From Corylus avellana (Eukaryota; Streptophyta; Magnoliopsida; Fagales; Betulaceae): a DNA stretch of 64,000 nt. Every line of letters begins with the position of its first letter. The first letter of the stretch is position 1. The stretch lies in NCBI RefSeq assembly GCF_901000735.1, contig NC_081546.1:20825952-20889951 (forward strand), read 5' to 3'. The notes below the pieces were generated by a model. That model ran no database searches. It saw only the letters and a list, made by a program, of their open reading frames with translations, and was not told the DNA's origin. The position numbers and the translations under genes are program-made. This document shows, piece by piece, positions 1 through 13,073 of this stretch.

Positions 1-165
1 ACACCACTTACCATTTGCTTTCTTCACCATCATTACATTAGAGATCCAGTTGGAGTAGTTAACTTTTCTGATAAATCTTGTCGCCAGGAGTTTCTCTACT
101 TCTTCTGCTATCGCCATGTTGCACTCAGGGGCGAAACTTCTTCACTTTTGGATCACTAGTTTGAT
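1..165 (-). pseudogene. gypsy reverse transcriptase, amino-terminal fragment (copy 1)
   Basis: Minus-strand translation from base 117 leftwards gives MAIAEEVEKLLATRFI followed by the conserved NWISNVMMVKKANGKW stretch, the start of a Ty3/gypsy RT domain. The domain leaves the window at base 1. The paralogous stretch at 19308-19424 continues into the rest of RT. Confidence 0.85.
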
Positions 166-681
166 GTGAGGATCAACATTCAGCCGATGAGAGATTACCT
201 CGGTGCTGATGCCAGGCATATCGCTGTGAGTCCACGCGAAGACTTCTCTATGTTTTCTGAGGACTTGAATGAGCTCCTCACGACATTCTCCAATCAAGTG
301 CTGGCCAATATGGACCACATGGTCAGTGTTGCTGTCGATTTGGATTTGAGAGAGTGATTTTGTTGGTTCTGCTTACTGGAGCTTCTGTTTGTTTCGTGCA
401 TCTACAATGTCGATAATCATGGTTTCTTTGGCCTGTGGATCTTTCAACGATATCATGTAGCATCTCCGGGCGGACTGTTGGTCACCTCGTACTTCCCCCA
501 CCCTGACTTCTGTTGGGAACTTCATTTTTAAATGATAGGTGGATGGGATCGCCTTCATTTTGTTGAGTGCGGTTCTCCCCAAGATGGCGTTGTAGGCCAA
601 AGGACAGTTTACTACTAAAAATGAAACCATAATCGTGGTTTGACATGGGGGCGTACTTGCCGTGACTGGGAGGTCGATGGT

Positions 682-2457
682 TCAAACTAGGTGGACTTTG
701 TCTCCAGCAAAGCCAATTAAAGGGGAAGTTACCGGTTGAAGCGTTTCCCTGCCAAATTGCATCAAATCGTACGCTGGGACGTATAGTATGCCTACAGAGC
801 TGTCATTGTCTATCAACACCCAGTGAATGGTATAGTTGGCTAGGGCCAGCATGACTACAAGTGGATCGTCATGGGGGTGCTGCACTCCGTGCGCATCTTC
901 TTCACTGAAAGTAATATCACACATTTGCTCAGGTTTGCGGGGCCTCAGGGTTTTAGCTAGGCAGTCCGTGATGTATACTTCCATTGCTCGGAGTCGCCAA
1001 GTGTATGCATTTCTCATAGCGTTCGTGGAACCACCCTCTACAAACCCTTCGGAGATCGTTCTGATTTCTCCCCTTGCAAGAGGCTGGGTAGGTTGCTCTT
1101 CTTGATGGTCCGTCCTTGGGTTTGGGTGTTGGTTCACCACGGGATGGTCATTTTGTTCTCTTCTTTGCTGTCTATCAACCAGCCTTTCTAATTGGTAGCA
1201 CTCTTCTGAGTTGTGCCCTATGTCCCGGTGATATTCATAGTACTTGCTTGTCTTTCTTGCTCCTAGGGGCAATCGTGTGGGATTCGGCCAGCAGAATCCC
1301 AGGTCGTTTCATAATTGCATTAATCAGTTAGCTGCCGCTCCTGGTACGATAGGTCGATGTTGGGTGCATGGAGCAGGTGCATGTGCCGGCGCCTTGAATC
1401 AGTTGTCTGCTCTACGAGTTCGCACGTTGTTCTCTAGTTATCGGCACTCCTTCTTCCTCTCTAGAGGTTGTTGGGATTGTTCTGCGAAGGCCCTTACAGT
1501 TTCTTTGCCATTGATGAAATTCTCGGCTCTTGCCATGAGTTCATCTAAATCCCTTAGGGGATTGATGTTTACATCGGCCATGAATGGACGGTATGGTCAT
1601 ATTCCGCCCATCAATGCCAGGTGGACAATTCTTTCGTCTGGTTTATCAACTGTGGGCTTTTCACGGTTGAATCGAGCCATGTAGCTTTTTAATGACTTGT
1701 CACATTCCTGTTTTGATGGTTAGCAGATATGCCGCCGGCTTTCGATGCCGATGATTTCCAATGAAATGGGAAAGGAAATTCTTACCAAGTTCGGCGAATG
1801 TTCCTATGACTGGGGTTGTAAACTGCTGAACCAATGCTTGGCGGCTCCTTTGAGGGTGAGGGGAAATACCCGGCAAAGGATCCTATCGGACGAGGCTTGT
1901 AGCGTCATGTGAGCTCTGTAGGTTTCGAGATGGTTCGCTAGATCCTAGCTTTCATCGTAACGGTCCATGTGCGGCAAGTTGAACTTCTCAGGTAAACCAG
2001 CCTTTATGATCTTCTAGGTGAATGGCAGCTCCGTCGCCAGGAAGTCGTGACTCGTGGAGCGGGAGCCATTCAATCGCTAAGTTAGGCTATTCAGCGTAGC
2101 TTGGATGGCGTCTATCTGCGCATCTGCTGAACCAACATCTTTGGTTACTGGTGGCACGTTGGGTCCACTAGACATTCCTAGTTGTAACTCGGCACTCATT
2201 GAGTCCTCCGAATTCTGGTTCTCGGAGCTTCTCTGCAGCAGGAGCTCCAAGGTTTCCATCATGTGCTCATTCTGGACCTCTAAGGTCCCCAGACGCTTGC
2301 TGTCTAGCAGGTGTCGACCAAAGACAGGGGACTCGGCAGGAGTCTCTTCAGTTTCGTGGTTGCCAGCATCATGTAGATTGACATTCTCTGACTGGGGACG
2401 AAAGTTGGTCATGTTGGTTGTGTTTTCGGTTTGGCCTTGAGATCTCGTGGCTACCAT
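682..2457 (-). pseudogene. gypsy gag and protease region, copy 1
   Basis: The gag amino terminus starts at 2457 (MVATRSQGQTENTTN). Its first 126 codons are open, then stops and frameshifts follow through the Retrotrans_gag core (about 1690-2076). The frame opens again at 1272-682 with a CCHC-like knuckle (Cys then HxxxxxxxxC in the YYEYHRDIGHNSEECYQL stretch) and a retropepsin-like site. In a retropepsin the active site reads D-S/T-G; here it reads DNDSS, so the glycine is replaced. The frame continues as a broken protease tail through 630-373. Not functional. Confidence 0.85.
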
Positions 2458-2524
2458 TCGTGACTTTTGTCCTGTTTGAACGTTAGATCATTAGATGATC
2501 CTCGTTCCCACAGATGGCGCCAAC

Positions 2525-3175
2525 TGTTGAGACAGTTGTCAACCCTAGCAGCAATTTGATTTCAAAGCCAGCTAAGAACGAAAAAAGGTATCAGCAGTGA
2601 CAGACCGCGAAGTGGGGGGTGTGGCGGTCGTGCCACCTTTGATGCCTGAGTGTGAATTTGAGTAAGATAGATAATAAGAAATAAAAATAATTGAGAATGA
2701 TAAGAGTAGAATTGAGTATGTATCTGTATCGTAGGTGGATCCTTTTCTTATAGAGGTTATGAGTGAGTGGAAGAATCCTAGACTCTTATTCGACGTCCCT
2801 TGATACGTGGGAGTGGTTCCAACCGAAGATCATCTTTAAGATCATATGGGAGATTGAATGGATAAGTCTTCGTGTACCTAGACTCCTTTTAGGAGAGATT
2901 TGGTTGGTTGCTCTCTGATTTTGGCCGTAACTCCCAGATTGGGTTGTTTGGAGAGTAATCATGCTTCATTGATTATAGGGTTTACGTGATTTGGCATGCA
3001 ACCATTTTGATATGGGGCGTAACTGCATGCTTGAGTGCGGATCTAACACGATCAGGCGATTGTGTCATGATTTGCTGGATCTTGGGCTTAGTGCCTTGGT
3101 ATCATGGTGAGCCGTGGGCCTCTTATTCTAAGTGGGCCTTTTGGTTTGGGTTTTATGAGATATTTTGTATCAACA
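2525..3175 (-). repeat. 5' LTR of gypsy copy 1
   Basis: 651 bp bounded by TGTTGA and TCAACA, a 6-bp terminal inverted repeat. The inner border abuts the primer-binding site (minus strand gttggcgcc). The outer border is followed by AGCGT and ankyrin-gene intron. The LTR at 21823-22474 is nearly identical and has the same flank. Confidence 0.88.
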
Positions 3176-3293
3176 AGCGTCACAGCTAAATGCAATCTGG
3201 TTGAATTAAATTTATTTGGGGCAGTTTTGTGGAAGTGCTTTTGGAGTTTCTGGTAATTTATGGATGAAACAGTAGAATATTGTCTTTGTGCAG

Positions 3294-3612
3294 GCCATAA
3301 AATATTTACTTTTAGTACCGAAAATAAAAAGAGTGGCTAATGTCACGAACATGATTGGTTACATAGCTTTAGATGTCTTAGAGATCTGTCGACGAGATTT
3401 TAAATGTTTTGAAATCCAAAACATTTTAAAAGAAGCCGGTGTTAGAAGATCAACAGATCTAAATTCTTCCCTGCCACTGACACTGACACCGAGTGGCATT
3501 GGTGTTGATGAAGCACAACCACTGTAATCCGGACGGCCAGCTCAATCAAGTTTTAAGAGATGGCGGGAATACGTTCGTTCATTATTAGCAAAACATTTGA
3601 AGCGGCAGAAAA
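3294..3612 (+). pseudogene. ankyrin/PGG gene remnant A (second exon only)
   Basis: The exon begins after a CAG acceptor at 3291-3293 and reads AIKYLLLVPKIKRVANV, then FKCFEIQNILKEAGVRRS, matching second exons at 33636 and 44787. A TAA at 3525-3527 replaces the CAA found in the 44787 copy. Homology ends near 3612, just before the ETRGTL start of the PGG domain, so all membrane segments are missing. The upstream ankyrin exon is separated by the gypsy insertion. The preceding 120 bases match the intron of the other copies. A dead copy of an ITN1/ACD6-like family, in which ankyrin repeats precede a four-helix PGG membrane domain. Confidence 0.82.
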
Positions 3613-4215
3613 TTGTGCGTGGGAAAATTGTGCTATTGTGGTATGTGTTCTATTAGCAAGATTGTTATGTTAAACAATTTTGGCATGCTTTTGTTGTTGA
3701 ATTTTGGCTTGAATTTGGATATTGCTTCATGTTTTGTGGATACGTTTAGATCTTCAACCAATTAGAGTTGGTAATCTGGTTTTGTTTGATGTGGTTTTGG
3801 CATGAGACATTGATGTGTTGAGAAGCTCTATCATTGGCGTCAATATTCAATCATGCCACCTAATTGGGTCTTCTCCCTTTTGACTTAGACATTGATATAT
3901 TTGATTCAAGTTTGTGGTCTTGCGTAGAATTCCACTACGCGGCTTTCGCGTCATTCATGCCCATTAGTCTCGACGGAGTTAATGGGTTAGATATGAATCC
4001 ATTTTTGTAACAAATATTCATCAATTCCTGGAATTAAAAGTCAAAAAGTATATGTAAGAATCAAAGTTGATTACTTCAAGACTCACCACTATTTTATTTT
4101 TTTCTGGTCAAGATGATCACTTTCACTCACTGCCCCTATTTGTTTAAAATGAGGCTATATATTGAAGGTATCAATAAAGGTGTTGGTTTCATCCAAAAGA
4201 AGAAGATAAAGATCC

Positions 4216-4303
4216 ATGGGTTTCTCTGCCTTATTTCGTCCTCTCATTCTCATCGTATTCATCGCCTCCATTTTTACCATGCAGCTTTATCAGGTTCATG
4301 CAG
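4216..4303 (+). other. orphan signal-peptide exon, copy A
   Basis: Open exon starting ATGGGTTTCTC and ending CATGCAG before a GT (gttcg) donor. It encodes 29 codons (MGFSALFRPLILIVFIASIF, then TMQLYQVHA) and resembles a cleavable secretion signal. The same exon recurs at 39576 and 47144 and, frameshifted, at 35529. A possible acceptor (ttggctcaaattcag at about 4549-4563) lies downstream, but I recognise no mature domain behind it. It could be the first exon of a secreted peptide or receptor gene lost elsewhere. Function unknown. Confidence 0.5.
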
Positions 4304-5312
4304 GTTCGTTTCCTCTAATTTTCACAGCAGTAATTGAAAGTTTCTCCATTTTTTGCTTTATCTTTTATTCTTTTTTCTCCCATAAACGTAATTTACACCG
4401 TATCTTGTTGATTTGTGATATGCATGGGATGTAAACAGTGCATTTAAACCCGGTTTTGTAATTTTTTGTTTTTCCTACCATATCATGAGATGGTATTGGT
4501 ATTCATCACTTTATTCCCTAAAAACGCTTCATATGCTTTACCTTTTCTTTTGGCTCAAATTCAGTGTTGGTGGTGAATATACGTCTGCCAATAGGTTTGG
4601 TCATAATTAAAATCCAATCTCAATTGGACCCAACAATGATTCGAGTAGTATATTGAACTTTAAGTGTAGGTTTGAGACAAGAATTAAACTCATGGAATGA
4701 TATCATTATTCCATCAATTGGTTAATTTTTAGTCTTGAAGATATTTAGTCGTAATCCACCTCTGATTGCCAGAGTTAGCTGGAATCTTCCAGCGGCTGGT
4801 TGCCAGAATTTGCGGTTGACGTTTCACCTTCTTAAACAAATGGAGTCTCAATTTTATTTATCTTATTTTTTTTAAAATGTGTGTTTTAGTAATTTTTGTT
4901 TAATTCCAATGAAAACGTAATGATTTCGTCAAACTGACTAGAGAATAACTTCTTTAAAGTCTTAGTACAAATCAAAATCTTTGTGCCTTCCAATAAGAGG
5001 TTGACACCTCGGCTTGGAACAAGAAAGCTAAATGGGAACAAAACACCCGATCATACCAAATTTACACCTTAAAAAACACTTCATCTACTTTTTATGTTAA
5101 CCACCCATTACGCCGCAGCCCAGCCCAAAGATAGACACCGAATGTCGCCGACAAGCCGCCGCCACCTTGTTTGTAAGGTTTCCCTGATCTCCATCCCTCT
5201 CTCTTTCTGGGATCATCCATTTGGTTCATTCGCTTCAGGCCACCGTCTTGATTCCATCAAGCAGCACTCTATGGCTGTTTTGGTCTAAGTTTGTTGTGAT
5301 GGGCATGGGTAG

Positions 5313-5375
5313 CGCAAAATTGAGGAGATCGCGAAGCTGGGTGTTGATGTATCAGTTGTTGGGTTGGTCGAATAA
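5313..5375 (+). other. conserved coding-like segment, copy A
   Basis: The frame reads RKIEEIAKLGVDVSVVGLVE then TAA. Copies at 36245 and 48487 have the same frame, and the last runs on as DEHGLSLALLRNYKA then TAG. A TAG lies just upstream in all copies. Most likely a fossil exon captured with the tandem unit. Product not recognised. Confidence 0.35.
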
Positions 5376-7678
5376 CATGGTCTTTCTGTGGCATTGTATT
5401 CATTTTTATGTCATTACGAGGACTGCTTAATTGGTTTGTGCCTCATCAATGTTTGGTTATGGGCTTTTGTAGTTATGGAGCTGAGAAAATTAGGAGTTGA
5501 CCGGGCACAGCAAAGCCCACCGCCTGCCCCATCTTCAAACATTCCATAGCATGATATTCCACCTGATCAGGCACCACCTCTAGCATAAAATAAGAGTCTT
5601 GAGTTGCTAATGTATATTTAAACTTTTTATCCATTGATTTATCTGCTTTTTTGAGATTTTTATGATTTCCTAATTTCCAATTATGATTTCCAAATTGGAT
5701 CATCTGTTGTAGCTCATTTTGTTGCAATGTGACTTTATATCTGTTTGCATGGTTGTGCTTGATTAATATTTTAACGATTATTGATTGTGAGACCTTCACC
5801 GCTAACAAGAAAGTGGTAAGTGTTAGCTTAGGGCCATGGTCCCCAACACGATCCCCGGTGACGGCAGGGCTAAGTAATGGCTGACCACCCTTGAAGGTTC
5901 ATTAAAGAGTGTTGACCACCCATAGGAGGGACGACCAATGCAAATGTTTTTATGTTTTTTGTGCCAAAAAAGAGAATGATTGTTTAGGATATTATCATTA
6001 GAGATATTCAATTCTTGTAGAAATACCTATTCCCTACTTTTTTTTTTTTTTTAGAGGAATACTTTCCTCATTTTGGGATAATAGTTATTCCCAAATAATT
6101 AATAGTTATTCTCACTAATGATGAGGCAACCACCTAAAGGTCAAACTAACTCAATTTCTCAAATTGCTTAATGTTTTAAGCATGTTTAGGTGTGCGTTTG
6201 AATGACTTAAAAGTGTATTTAACATTTAAAAAATTCATTTGAAAAAAAAAAAAATACACGCTTGGTAAAAAAAATTGAAAGCCATTTTAATGATCCAAAA
6301 AGCCTAAAAATTATCAAAACACACTTTTGGCAAAAACTTTATTTTGTCCAAAAACGCGTTTTAACTTAAAAACTTTATTTTTTAAATACAATCCCAAACA
6401 TGCCTTTAATATGTTTAGATCTTTCATGTATTTCTCTTAATTTGGATAAGACTAGCAGAGAGTGAAAGAAACAAATCTTGAGCATCTTCGGTTATAATAC
6501 GAGTTCTCTCCCACATTTGGAAAAAATTCATTAAACTTTTAGACCGAAGTATAAAATAAAATTAATAAATTCATAAAAAATAAGTATCAATTTTTTATCT
6601 GTCTTAAAATTTAGATACCTTTCTCATAAAAAAATAATAATAAATCACAAGTATCAATTGTCTATTTAATTGTGACATTACTCAATAACATATATATTAT
6701 TATATCTGTAAAATCTAATATAAAAGATGTTCCTATTCATTTCACTTGAATTGAGCATGGTTTTGCCTCTTGAAAGAGATCTTGACTCTGTTTTGGGGGA
6801 CACGTGTCAATCATGTAGAGAGAAAATTTATTGGATAATATAGTGTGATGACATGCTCTTTCATTGACACTCAATGATCTCAGCCTGTAGTACTTCTCCT
6901 TTACCCAAGTAGTCTTTGGAGAATGGTAGAAATTGTGCATTAATTAGGTTTGATGAAGTAGAATGGTAGAAATTCCTAATAGTATACCTAAATAGTAGAT
7001 GAAGTAGGCAGCTGATAGGGTTTGATGCATATCTTCTTTGGTTTTGTTTACTCTTAATATTATTAAATAAAAATAAATAAAGAAAAAAAATTTAAAATTA
7101 ATTCTTTTGGTTGCACTATTTGCAATAAGCTTTTTGTAGTATAAAAATGTTCTACGATTTCTTTGTAGTATGAAAAAGTAACAAATAGATTTCTACATTC
7201 AACTTTGGATACATTTTTCCTTCAAACTGGCTTGAAAGAAATTTTCTCCAACCTATTTCAATAAGTGACAAATGTCATTCAACATTTTTGAATTTCTCAG
7301 AAATTAATGTTTAGGTTCCCAGATTAGTACAATGACAAATATGACTCTTAAAAATATTAAAAAAATATGAGATAAAACTTGTCACCTATAGAATTAGGTT
7401 GAAAGAAATTTTCTCTAAATTGGTTTGGATAAAATTTCTATCCTTCAACTTTTATCTAATTTTTTGGCAGAAACCATGAAAATAAAAAGCAAGCTTTATG
7501 AATAATACATGTCATAATTTTATTGGTATTGACATGATATTTAACATTTTCATTAAAAGCATTAAAGGGAAATGATGTATAGGAACTTATTATTATTATT
7601 TTTTGCATACCGCTTAAAGCTCTTAAAATATTTGTATACCACGTGAAATTGATTGGAAAACATTGTAACCATAATAAT
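5376..7678. other. non-coding spacer; 5815-6866 duplicated at 23366-24420
   Basis: No gene is recognised. A minus-strand open stretch at 5473-5808 has coding-like composition near its end (QDSYFMLEVVPDQVEYHAM) but no identifiable family. From about 5815 (tagcttagggccatggtcc) to about 6866 the sequence matches 23366-24420 closely, with small substitutions and indels, and then diverges. The rest is AT-rich. Confidence 0.7.
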
Positions 7679-8093
7679 TAAGGGTTAAATACTAAATTAG
7701 TCCCTTGGGTTTCACAAACTTTATTTTTTACCTCCTGGGGTTTCATTTTTATCACAGGAGGTCCATGTGGTTTTGATAATAGACCAAGTTAGTCCTCCGT
7801 CAGTTGACCGTTAGTTGACTTAACGGAATTCTACGTGGACCAATCACATATTGACATGTGGCACCTACTTAATTTTTTTTTTTTTTTAATTTAAAAAAAA
7901 AGTATTTTCTAAAAAAAAAAAAAAAAGAAAGATTGGGAGTGGCTCTTGGCCATTTGGGGGTGGCCGACTGGCCGGATGGGGGTGGCCGAAACCACCCCCA
8001 GTACCCATTGGGGGTGGCTCGGCCACCCCATGCAGCCTTGGGGGTGGCCGAAATCACCGCCAATGGTGGTTGGGGGTGGTTTCGGCCACCCCC
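7679..8093. repeat. dispersed repeat with GC-rich foldback core
   Basis: Starts taagggttaaatactaaatta, passes through AT-rich sequence with poly(T)/poly(A) at about 7873-7925, and ends in a 160-bp GC-rich block rich in GGGGGTGGCCGA and its complement TCGGCCACCCCC. The block can form several hairpins. Related GC-rich blocks occur at 12247-12415, 55300-55600 and 55858-55935. It looks like a non-autonomous plant repeat. No protein is encoded. Confidence 0.6.
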
Positions 8094-9605
8094 TAGGATT
8101 TATACTTTGTGAATTAACAAAGAGAATGGACAAATTTAACAAAGAGAATGGACAAATTTAAATAATATTACTTCACAAGAACACACTTACCGTCTCTGAA
8201 GAAAAATGGCTTATCCCACTATCGTTTAACATGTTCTTGAACACAAAATAACAATGTTAGCATCTAAAGTTCTTGAAAAATGGCTTATCCCACTATAGAT
8301 TGGCAATCAAATTTCTGCGAGTATCTTTGCCTCTAAAGCGCAAGAATACATCATGAGTTCATTGATGGGTGGATAAAGTAGACGACGTGGATCGTCGGAC
8401 AGCCAGGGAAGAAGTCATCCTCTCTGCTACTACCAACTAGAGATAATAATTGGGTTGCAGAACCAGTTTAGCTCTTTGCTCTTGAGTTGAGAAAAGTCGA
8501 TGCATCATCAATAGAAGAGAACGAGTTGGCTTCACCTACAAGAAACAGTGGACATTGATGAAGTTTAGCCACTGTACATCTCTGTTAGCAAAATCAGAAA
8601 GGATTTCTCAACAATGCTTATTATTCTTCAACAGTGGCTTATTTTGAGCTCGAATCTTAGCAAAATGTTACCGTGAACTTCGATCAAGCTCTTATGTTAG
8701 AACACCTCTCTCTGCCTCCGTAGTCGTTCCTTCATTTCAACAAAGAAAAATGTAAAGAACGACAAAAGAAGCAAATAAAGCAATATGAAATTAAAGACCG
8801 GCTTTGGATCTCTCCCTCCCTTTTGGTTGAATCCAAATTCACTTTGTAACAAATATAAATAAATAAATAAATAAAATCACTCCTTGATTACAGAATTGAA
8901 GTCCAAACTGGTATTGCCCAATTGAAACACTTACATTATTATAACCAAAGCTAGCGGCTCTGTACCATATATTTGACTGCCCTGCACAAACTTGGTCCCA
9001 ATCAAATCTGCTGAATATGTCACGCACATTTGTCAATTGCATCAAAAATCGAAAAAATAGCATCATCCGTTTCCAAACCAGGAAGATTTAATCCATAATT
9101 AAGTAAACAAATCAAGAAGCAAATGCTAGAGCTGGTCTTATTACATAACCGGTAATTAACAAGATATTCTCTCTTCTCCTTAATTCATGACACAAAGCCA
9201 TGTCAAAATTGTCATCTAACATCCGTGTGATATTCTACATCTCTTCTCTTCCTCTCCACCATCAACAGTGAGTAATCAGTAACCATTAATCAACAAAGAA
9301 AAAAGAAAAATCTTCAACTACCAACAGTCTGTACTACCACTGTATATCTCTGTTAGCAAACCCCATAAAGAATTTCTCTGTACATCTCTGTCATAAGTGA
9401 AGAATTTCACTGTACATCTCTGTTAGCCACCAATAAATAAGGAAAGAATGAAAGATCCAAGCGTTCAAAGCCAGGAAAGAACACATAGGTAGCACAGAAA
9501 TGGAAAGAATATATATATATATATATTTTGAAGTAGGGGAAGATTATTTCAAATATATATGTTCTTCATATACTGCTGAACACTATGAAAATAAAATTAG
9601 GGGTT
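8094..9605. other. non-coding spacer with small local repeats
   Basis: No gene is recognised. It holds a 23-bp unit in tandem (taacaaagagaatggacaaa...) at about 8115-8160, two copies of gaaaaatggcttatcccact near 8200 and 8275, scattered ctgtacatctctgtta motifs near 8575, 9340, 9390 and 9412, and an AT tract near 9510. Confidence 0.6.
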
Positions 9606-9610
9606 GGAGA

Positions 9611-10450
9611 TGTTGTAACATGTGTTACAAACATTCATTTTTCGGTCCTTTGAAACCATTTTATTATTTGATATTATTATCTTCATGAGTTTTTATGAGA
9701 AATAAAAATAGCTTTAATCATTTTGGTTTATAACGGTTTGGACATTAATATTGTTTACAAACAATCTTTATTATTCAGTTATGATTTATTATTAATATTT
9801 ATTACCGTTGGGTATTAAAATAGTTTTATGGAAAATAAAATCACTTTAATTTAGTTTTCTATTGTTTGACCGTTGCTTGGAAAAATGGTGTTGACCTAGC
9901 TTTTATGGCATTTATGTTTATTATGACCGTTGGTCATAACATTGGTTTTATGTTTTGTTTATATAAGGCACAACTGTACTTATGCATATATATATATATA
10001 TATATATTGAGTTCTCTAAAGATTTTTTTTTTTTGATATATTATATATTACTTTCTCTGGTTAAACCCTTTGGTTTTCTAAGCTAGAAAGCTATATGTTA
10101 TATTATTAGTTTTTTCTACAAAATAATATTCCGAAATCCCTCATCTACTTTGATAATTGGGTTGTTCTATTACTCTTCGTTATTTGGAAGTGCGTCCTTA
10201 ACGAAGGTAGACGCTATAGTCTAATCCTGGGAGGTTGCGTGTCAAAGGATCCGATCGCACCGAGTTATACACTCCGGGAGGCACGAATCAACCTTTAAGG
10301 ACAACGCTCTTGCGTGATTCTATAGCATTGTGAGATCTTTCCATACTCTATTTTCATCTCTTGTATTTTATTTATTTTATTGTCAATATTCATATTGTAA
10401 TTATTTTATATCAATGAGAATTTGTGCACCATCCAAAATTATTTCCAACA
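9611..10450. mobile_element. solo LTR with 5-bp target duplication
   Basis: 840 bp running from TGTTGTAACATG to TTATTTCCAACA. The ends form a TGTTG/CAACA inverted repeat and both flanks are GGAGA (9606-9610 and 10451-10455), a perfect 5-bp target duplication. There is no internal retrotransposon sequence, as expected after LTR-LTR recombination. It lies about 210 bp beyond the 3' end of the TNL-type gene. Confidence 0.85.
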
Positions 10451-10660
10451 GGAGAAATATCCACTCATCTCTAATAAATTCAAAATCATGTAAAAAGAAC
10501 CATCAAATTTGTGCACAATTGGAGAAAGCGAAGCTGAGGAAAACAGAGAAAACAGCGATGGAGAAAACGAAGGGGTCTTTTGATGTACTTACGATTGATC
10601 ACCAGGTGGCTTATCCTCTGCATTTGAAAATCTAATGCCCAAGGTGGCAGAATGCCTCTT

Positions 10661-13037
10661 TCATTCCAAGTTTCCATCACCATCATCACGGGGTCTCCTT
10701 TTCCGTTGAATTCCATCTATTAAATCAATCGCATTCTCGCTACACATACGTACCAGATGGAATCCGCAACTTTTCAAGCGCACTCGCTCTGCAACTTCAA
10801 ATTTAACTCGCACATGATCAACACTTCCAAGCTTAAAAGAATATTTTGGAACACGGAAATGCAGCCATACAGCCGATCTAAACATCGGTGCAGAATGACG
10901 ATAGCTTTCTACACCACGAGTGATGATGTAAACACTAATTTCATGTGAAACATCATCATCTTCTTCTACATCCTCTACTCCAACAACAGCAGAGTAAGCA
11001 ATTATTGTGAACTCCCCAAACATATCTGCAGCCTCATCAATATCTATTTCACATGAATTACTATTTGAAGCCTTTTTATAATAGTTGAACCAATCTGGAA
11101 TCTTATTTCCCGAAGCTAAACAGTTAAAGTAACGATACCGAAGAGGTCCCTGTTACACGAATATGACAAATTTTCAGTGATACAATCTACAAATCAAGCC
11201 ACACAGACTTGTATACGAGAGAGAGAGAGAGAGCATATATCAATCCATCAAGGAAAGAAGTTACCCTCAATGGCTGAGCTATTGCCACAGTTTGCACATT
11301 CTGATAGGTTGCAGAAGAAGCACCACTGCCCACTGGGCCTCGTGCCGAACAAGTTGTTTCATACCATACAAACTCTGGTAACCACCATGTATTAAATAAT
11401 TCAGATGTTTGTGCTTCTCCGAAAAATGTTTCCAACGACATGCACCCCTCTGCACACAAGTATTTTATATTTGGTGGAAGTCTTAGAATTTTTCGAAGTT
11501 GCTTGCAATTATCCACATTAAGTCTCCACAAGCAAACAAATCTTTCGATGCATGCAGGGATGGTAACAATAGCATTCCCTGATAGATTTAAGTATCTCAA
11601 TGTGGAGGAGCAATTAAATAGCCTAAATAAATTTGATTCTAATAGGACACAATTGGGTAGAGACAACTCTTTTAGTGCCGGAAAGTAGTTAAGCCTTGAG
11701 CAACCTTCAACGAAAAGATATTTTAAAGATTTTAACTTGAGGCTTCTCGGAATATTGCTAAGGTTATAGCATTCACCAAGACTCAAAGAAACTAGCTTAT
11801 CAAGAAATCCAACAGAATGATGAATTTCAACTAAATTTGTACAACCATCAAGCCTCAAATCCACTAAATTTGGAATCCTTGAAACATCCGGGAATATTTT
11901 TAGGAATTCACAATAAGAGAAATCCATAATTGTCATGCTTTGAAAATTCTGTAAAAAAAAAAAAAAAAAAAAGGAAATAAATTAATTTGAAGGAAATTTA
12001 CAACAGAATTTAAATGAAGAAATTTTAAAATCAAAGGAAATTATGTCAAGACACCGTCATGCTTTCACACTTTTTAACATTGAAACCCCTATTTCAAGTT
12101 TGATAAATTTTTTACTTTCAAATATTTGTAAATCAATAACTTTGCAAGTGTTTTCATCAAATAGATAACAAAAATTATATGAAAATACACTTATTCCTTT
12201 CATACGAAAAAAAAAAAAATACAAAAAAAAAAAAAGAAAGAAAAAAGTGCGGTTGGCCGTGGTTGGGAGAAAGCACCTAGTCTTGGCCATGGCATGCGAC
12301 CTGGCTGAGGCTTTGGCATCCAGCCCTAGTTGTGGCATGTGGCGATGGTTGGGTCCTGGCACAAAGCCCAGCCCTGGCTGGATATATAGGGTGCTGTCAC
12401 CCGGCCACAACCAACCACTTTTTTTTTATTTTTTATTTTTAAAACTGTGTTAGAGGCGTAAATGTATTTTAATACCATTTATGTTATCTATTTTACGAAA
12501 AAAAAAAAAAAAACTATGGTTTTGATTAACAAATTTGGAAGCACAAATCTAAAATTCATCGAATTAAAAGGTAGGGTCTCAATGTTATTAATAAAAAATT
12601 AAAAAAAAAAAAAATTTAAAAAGTGAAAGCACTAGTGGTCATGAAATAATTTTACTAAAAGCAATAATTGTACCTCAATTCCCTCCAATCCCTTGAGGTG
12701 GCTCCGAGGCATTCTTAAAGCAGTAAGGTTCTCTACATGAAAAATTGATGACAAAGATTCTAAAGGACATTCATGCCAATCAAGCAATCTTAATTCATTA
12801 GGGAGAAAATCAAGTCTTCCTGAAAAGCGCGCATTAGGGTTAACCATAAGCAGCCTAAGCCTTTTCATCTTCTTGAAGGCCTTGAAACTCAAGCGCATCT
12901 TGTTTCCTTCAGGCAAATCTATCAATATGCCTTGAATTTTGTTTGTTCCCTAGTAAGGTAATGAATTATTAGTATGCGAGGAAAATCAAAGCACAAAGTT
13001 CTCCATATTTTAACACTTGCTGGAATTATAACTTTTG

Positions 13038-13073
<36 letters not shown>

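Larger units (their letters stand above)
1..3175 (-). mobile_element. Ty3/gypsy LTR retrotransposon, copy 1 (5' part)
   Basis: Minus-strand element entering the window at the left edge. From right to left it shows a 5' LTR (2525-3175), a primer-binding-site region reading gttggcgccatctg on the minus strand, gag, protease and the first residues of reverse transcriptase at base 1. It is about as decayed as the second copy, and position 1 corresponds to 19308 there. Both copies have the same flank to the right of the LTR (AGCGT followed by ankyrin-gene intron), so they descend from one insertion that was duplicated with its surroundings. The reverse transcriptase remainder and 3' LTR are outside the window. 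Confidence 0.9.

Noticed and set aside
836..2440. Plus-strand open frames opposite gypsy gag and protease
   Set aside because: They are mirror frames of recognised minus-strand retrotransposon coding and show no domain.
2986..3189. Short open frame at the LTR end
   Set aside because: Lies inside the LTR and is shared only by virtue of LTR identity; no start context or family.
5473..5808. Minus-strand 111-codon gene
   Set aside because: Part of it looks coding, but I recognise no family, start or neighbouring exon; left as spacer.
7869..8161. Proline/tryptophan/glycine-rich open frames on both strands
   Set aside because: They are translations of the GC-rich foldback repeat, open on both strands because of low complexity.
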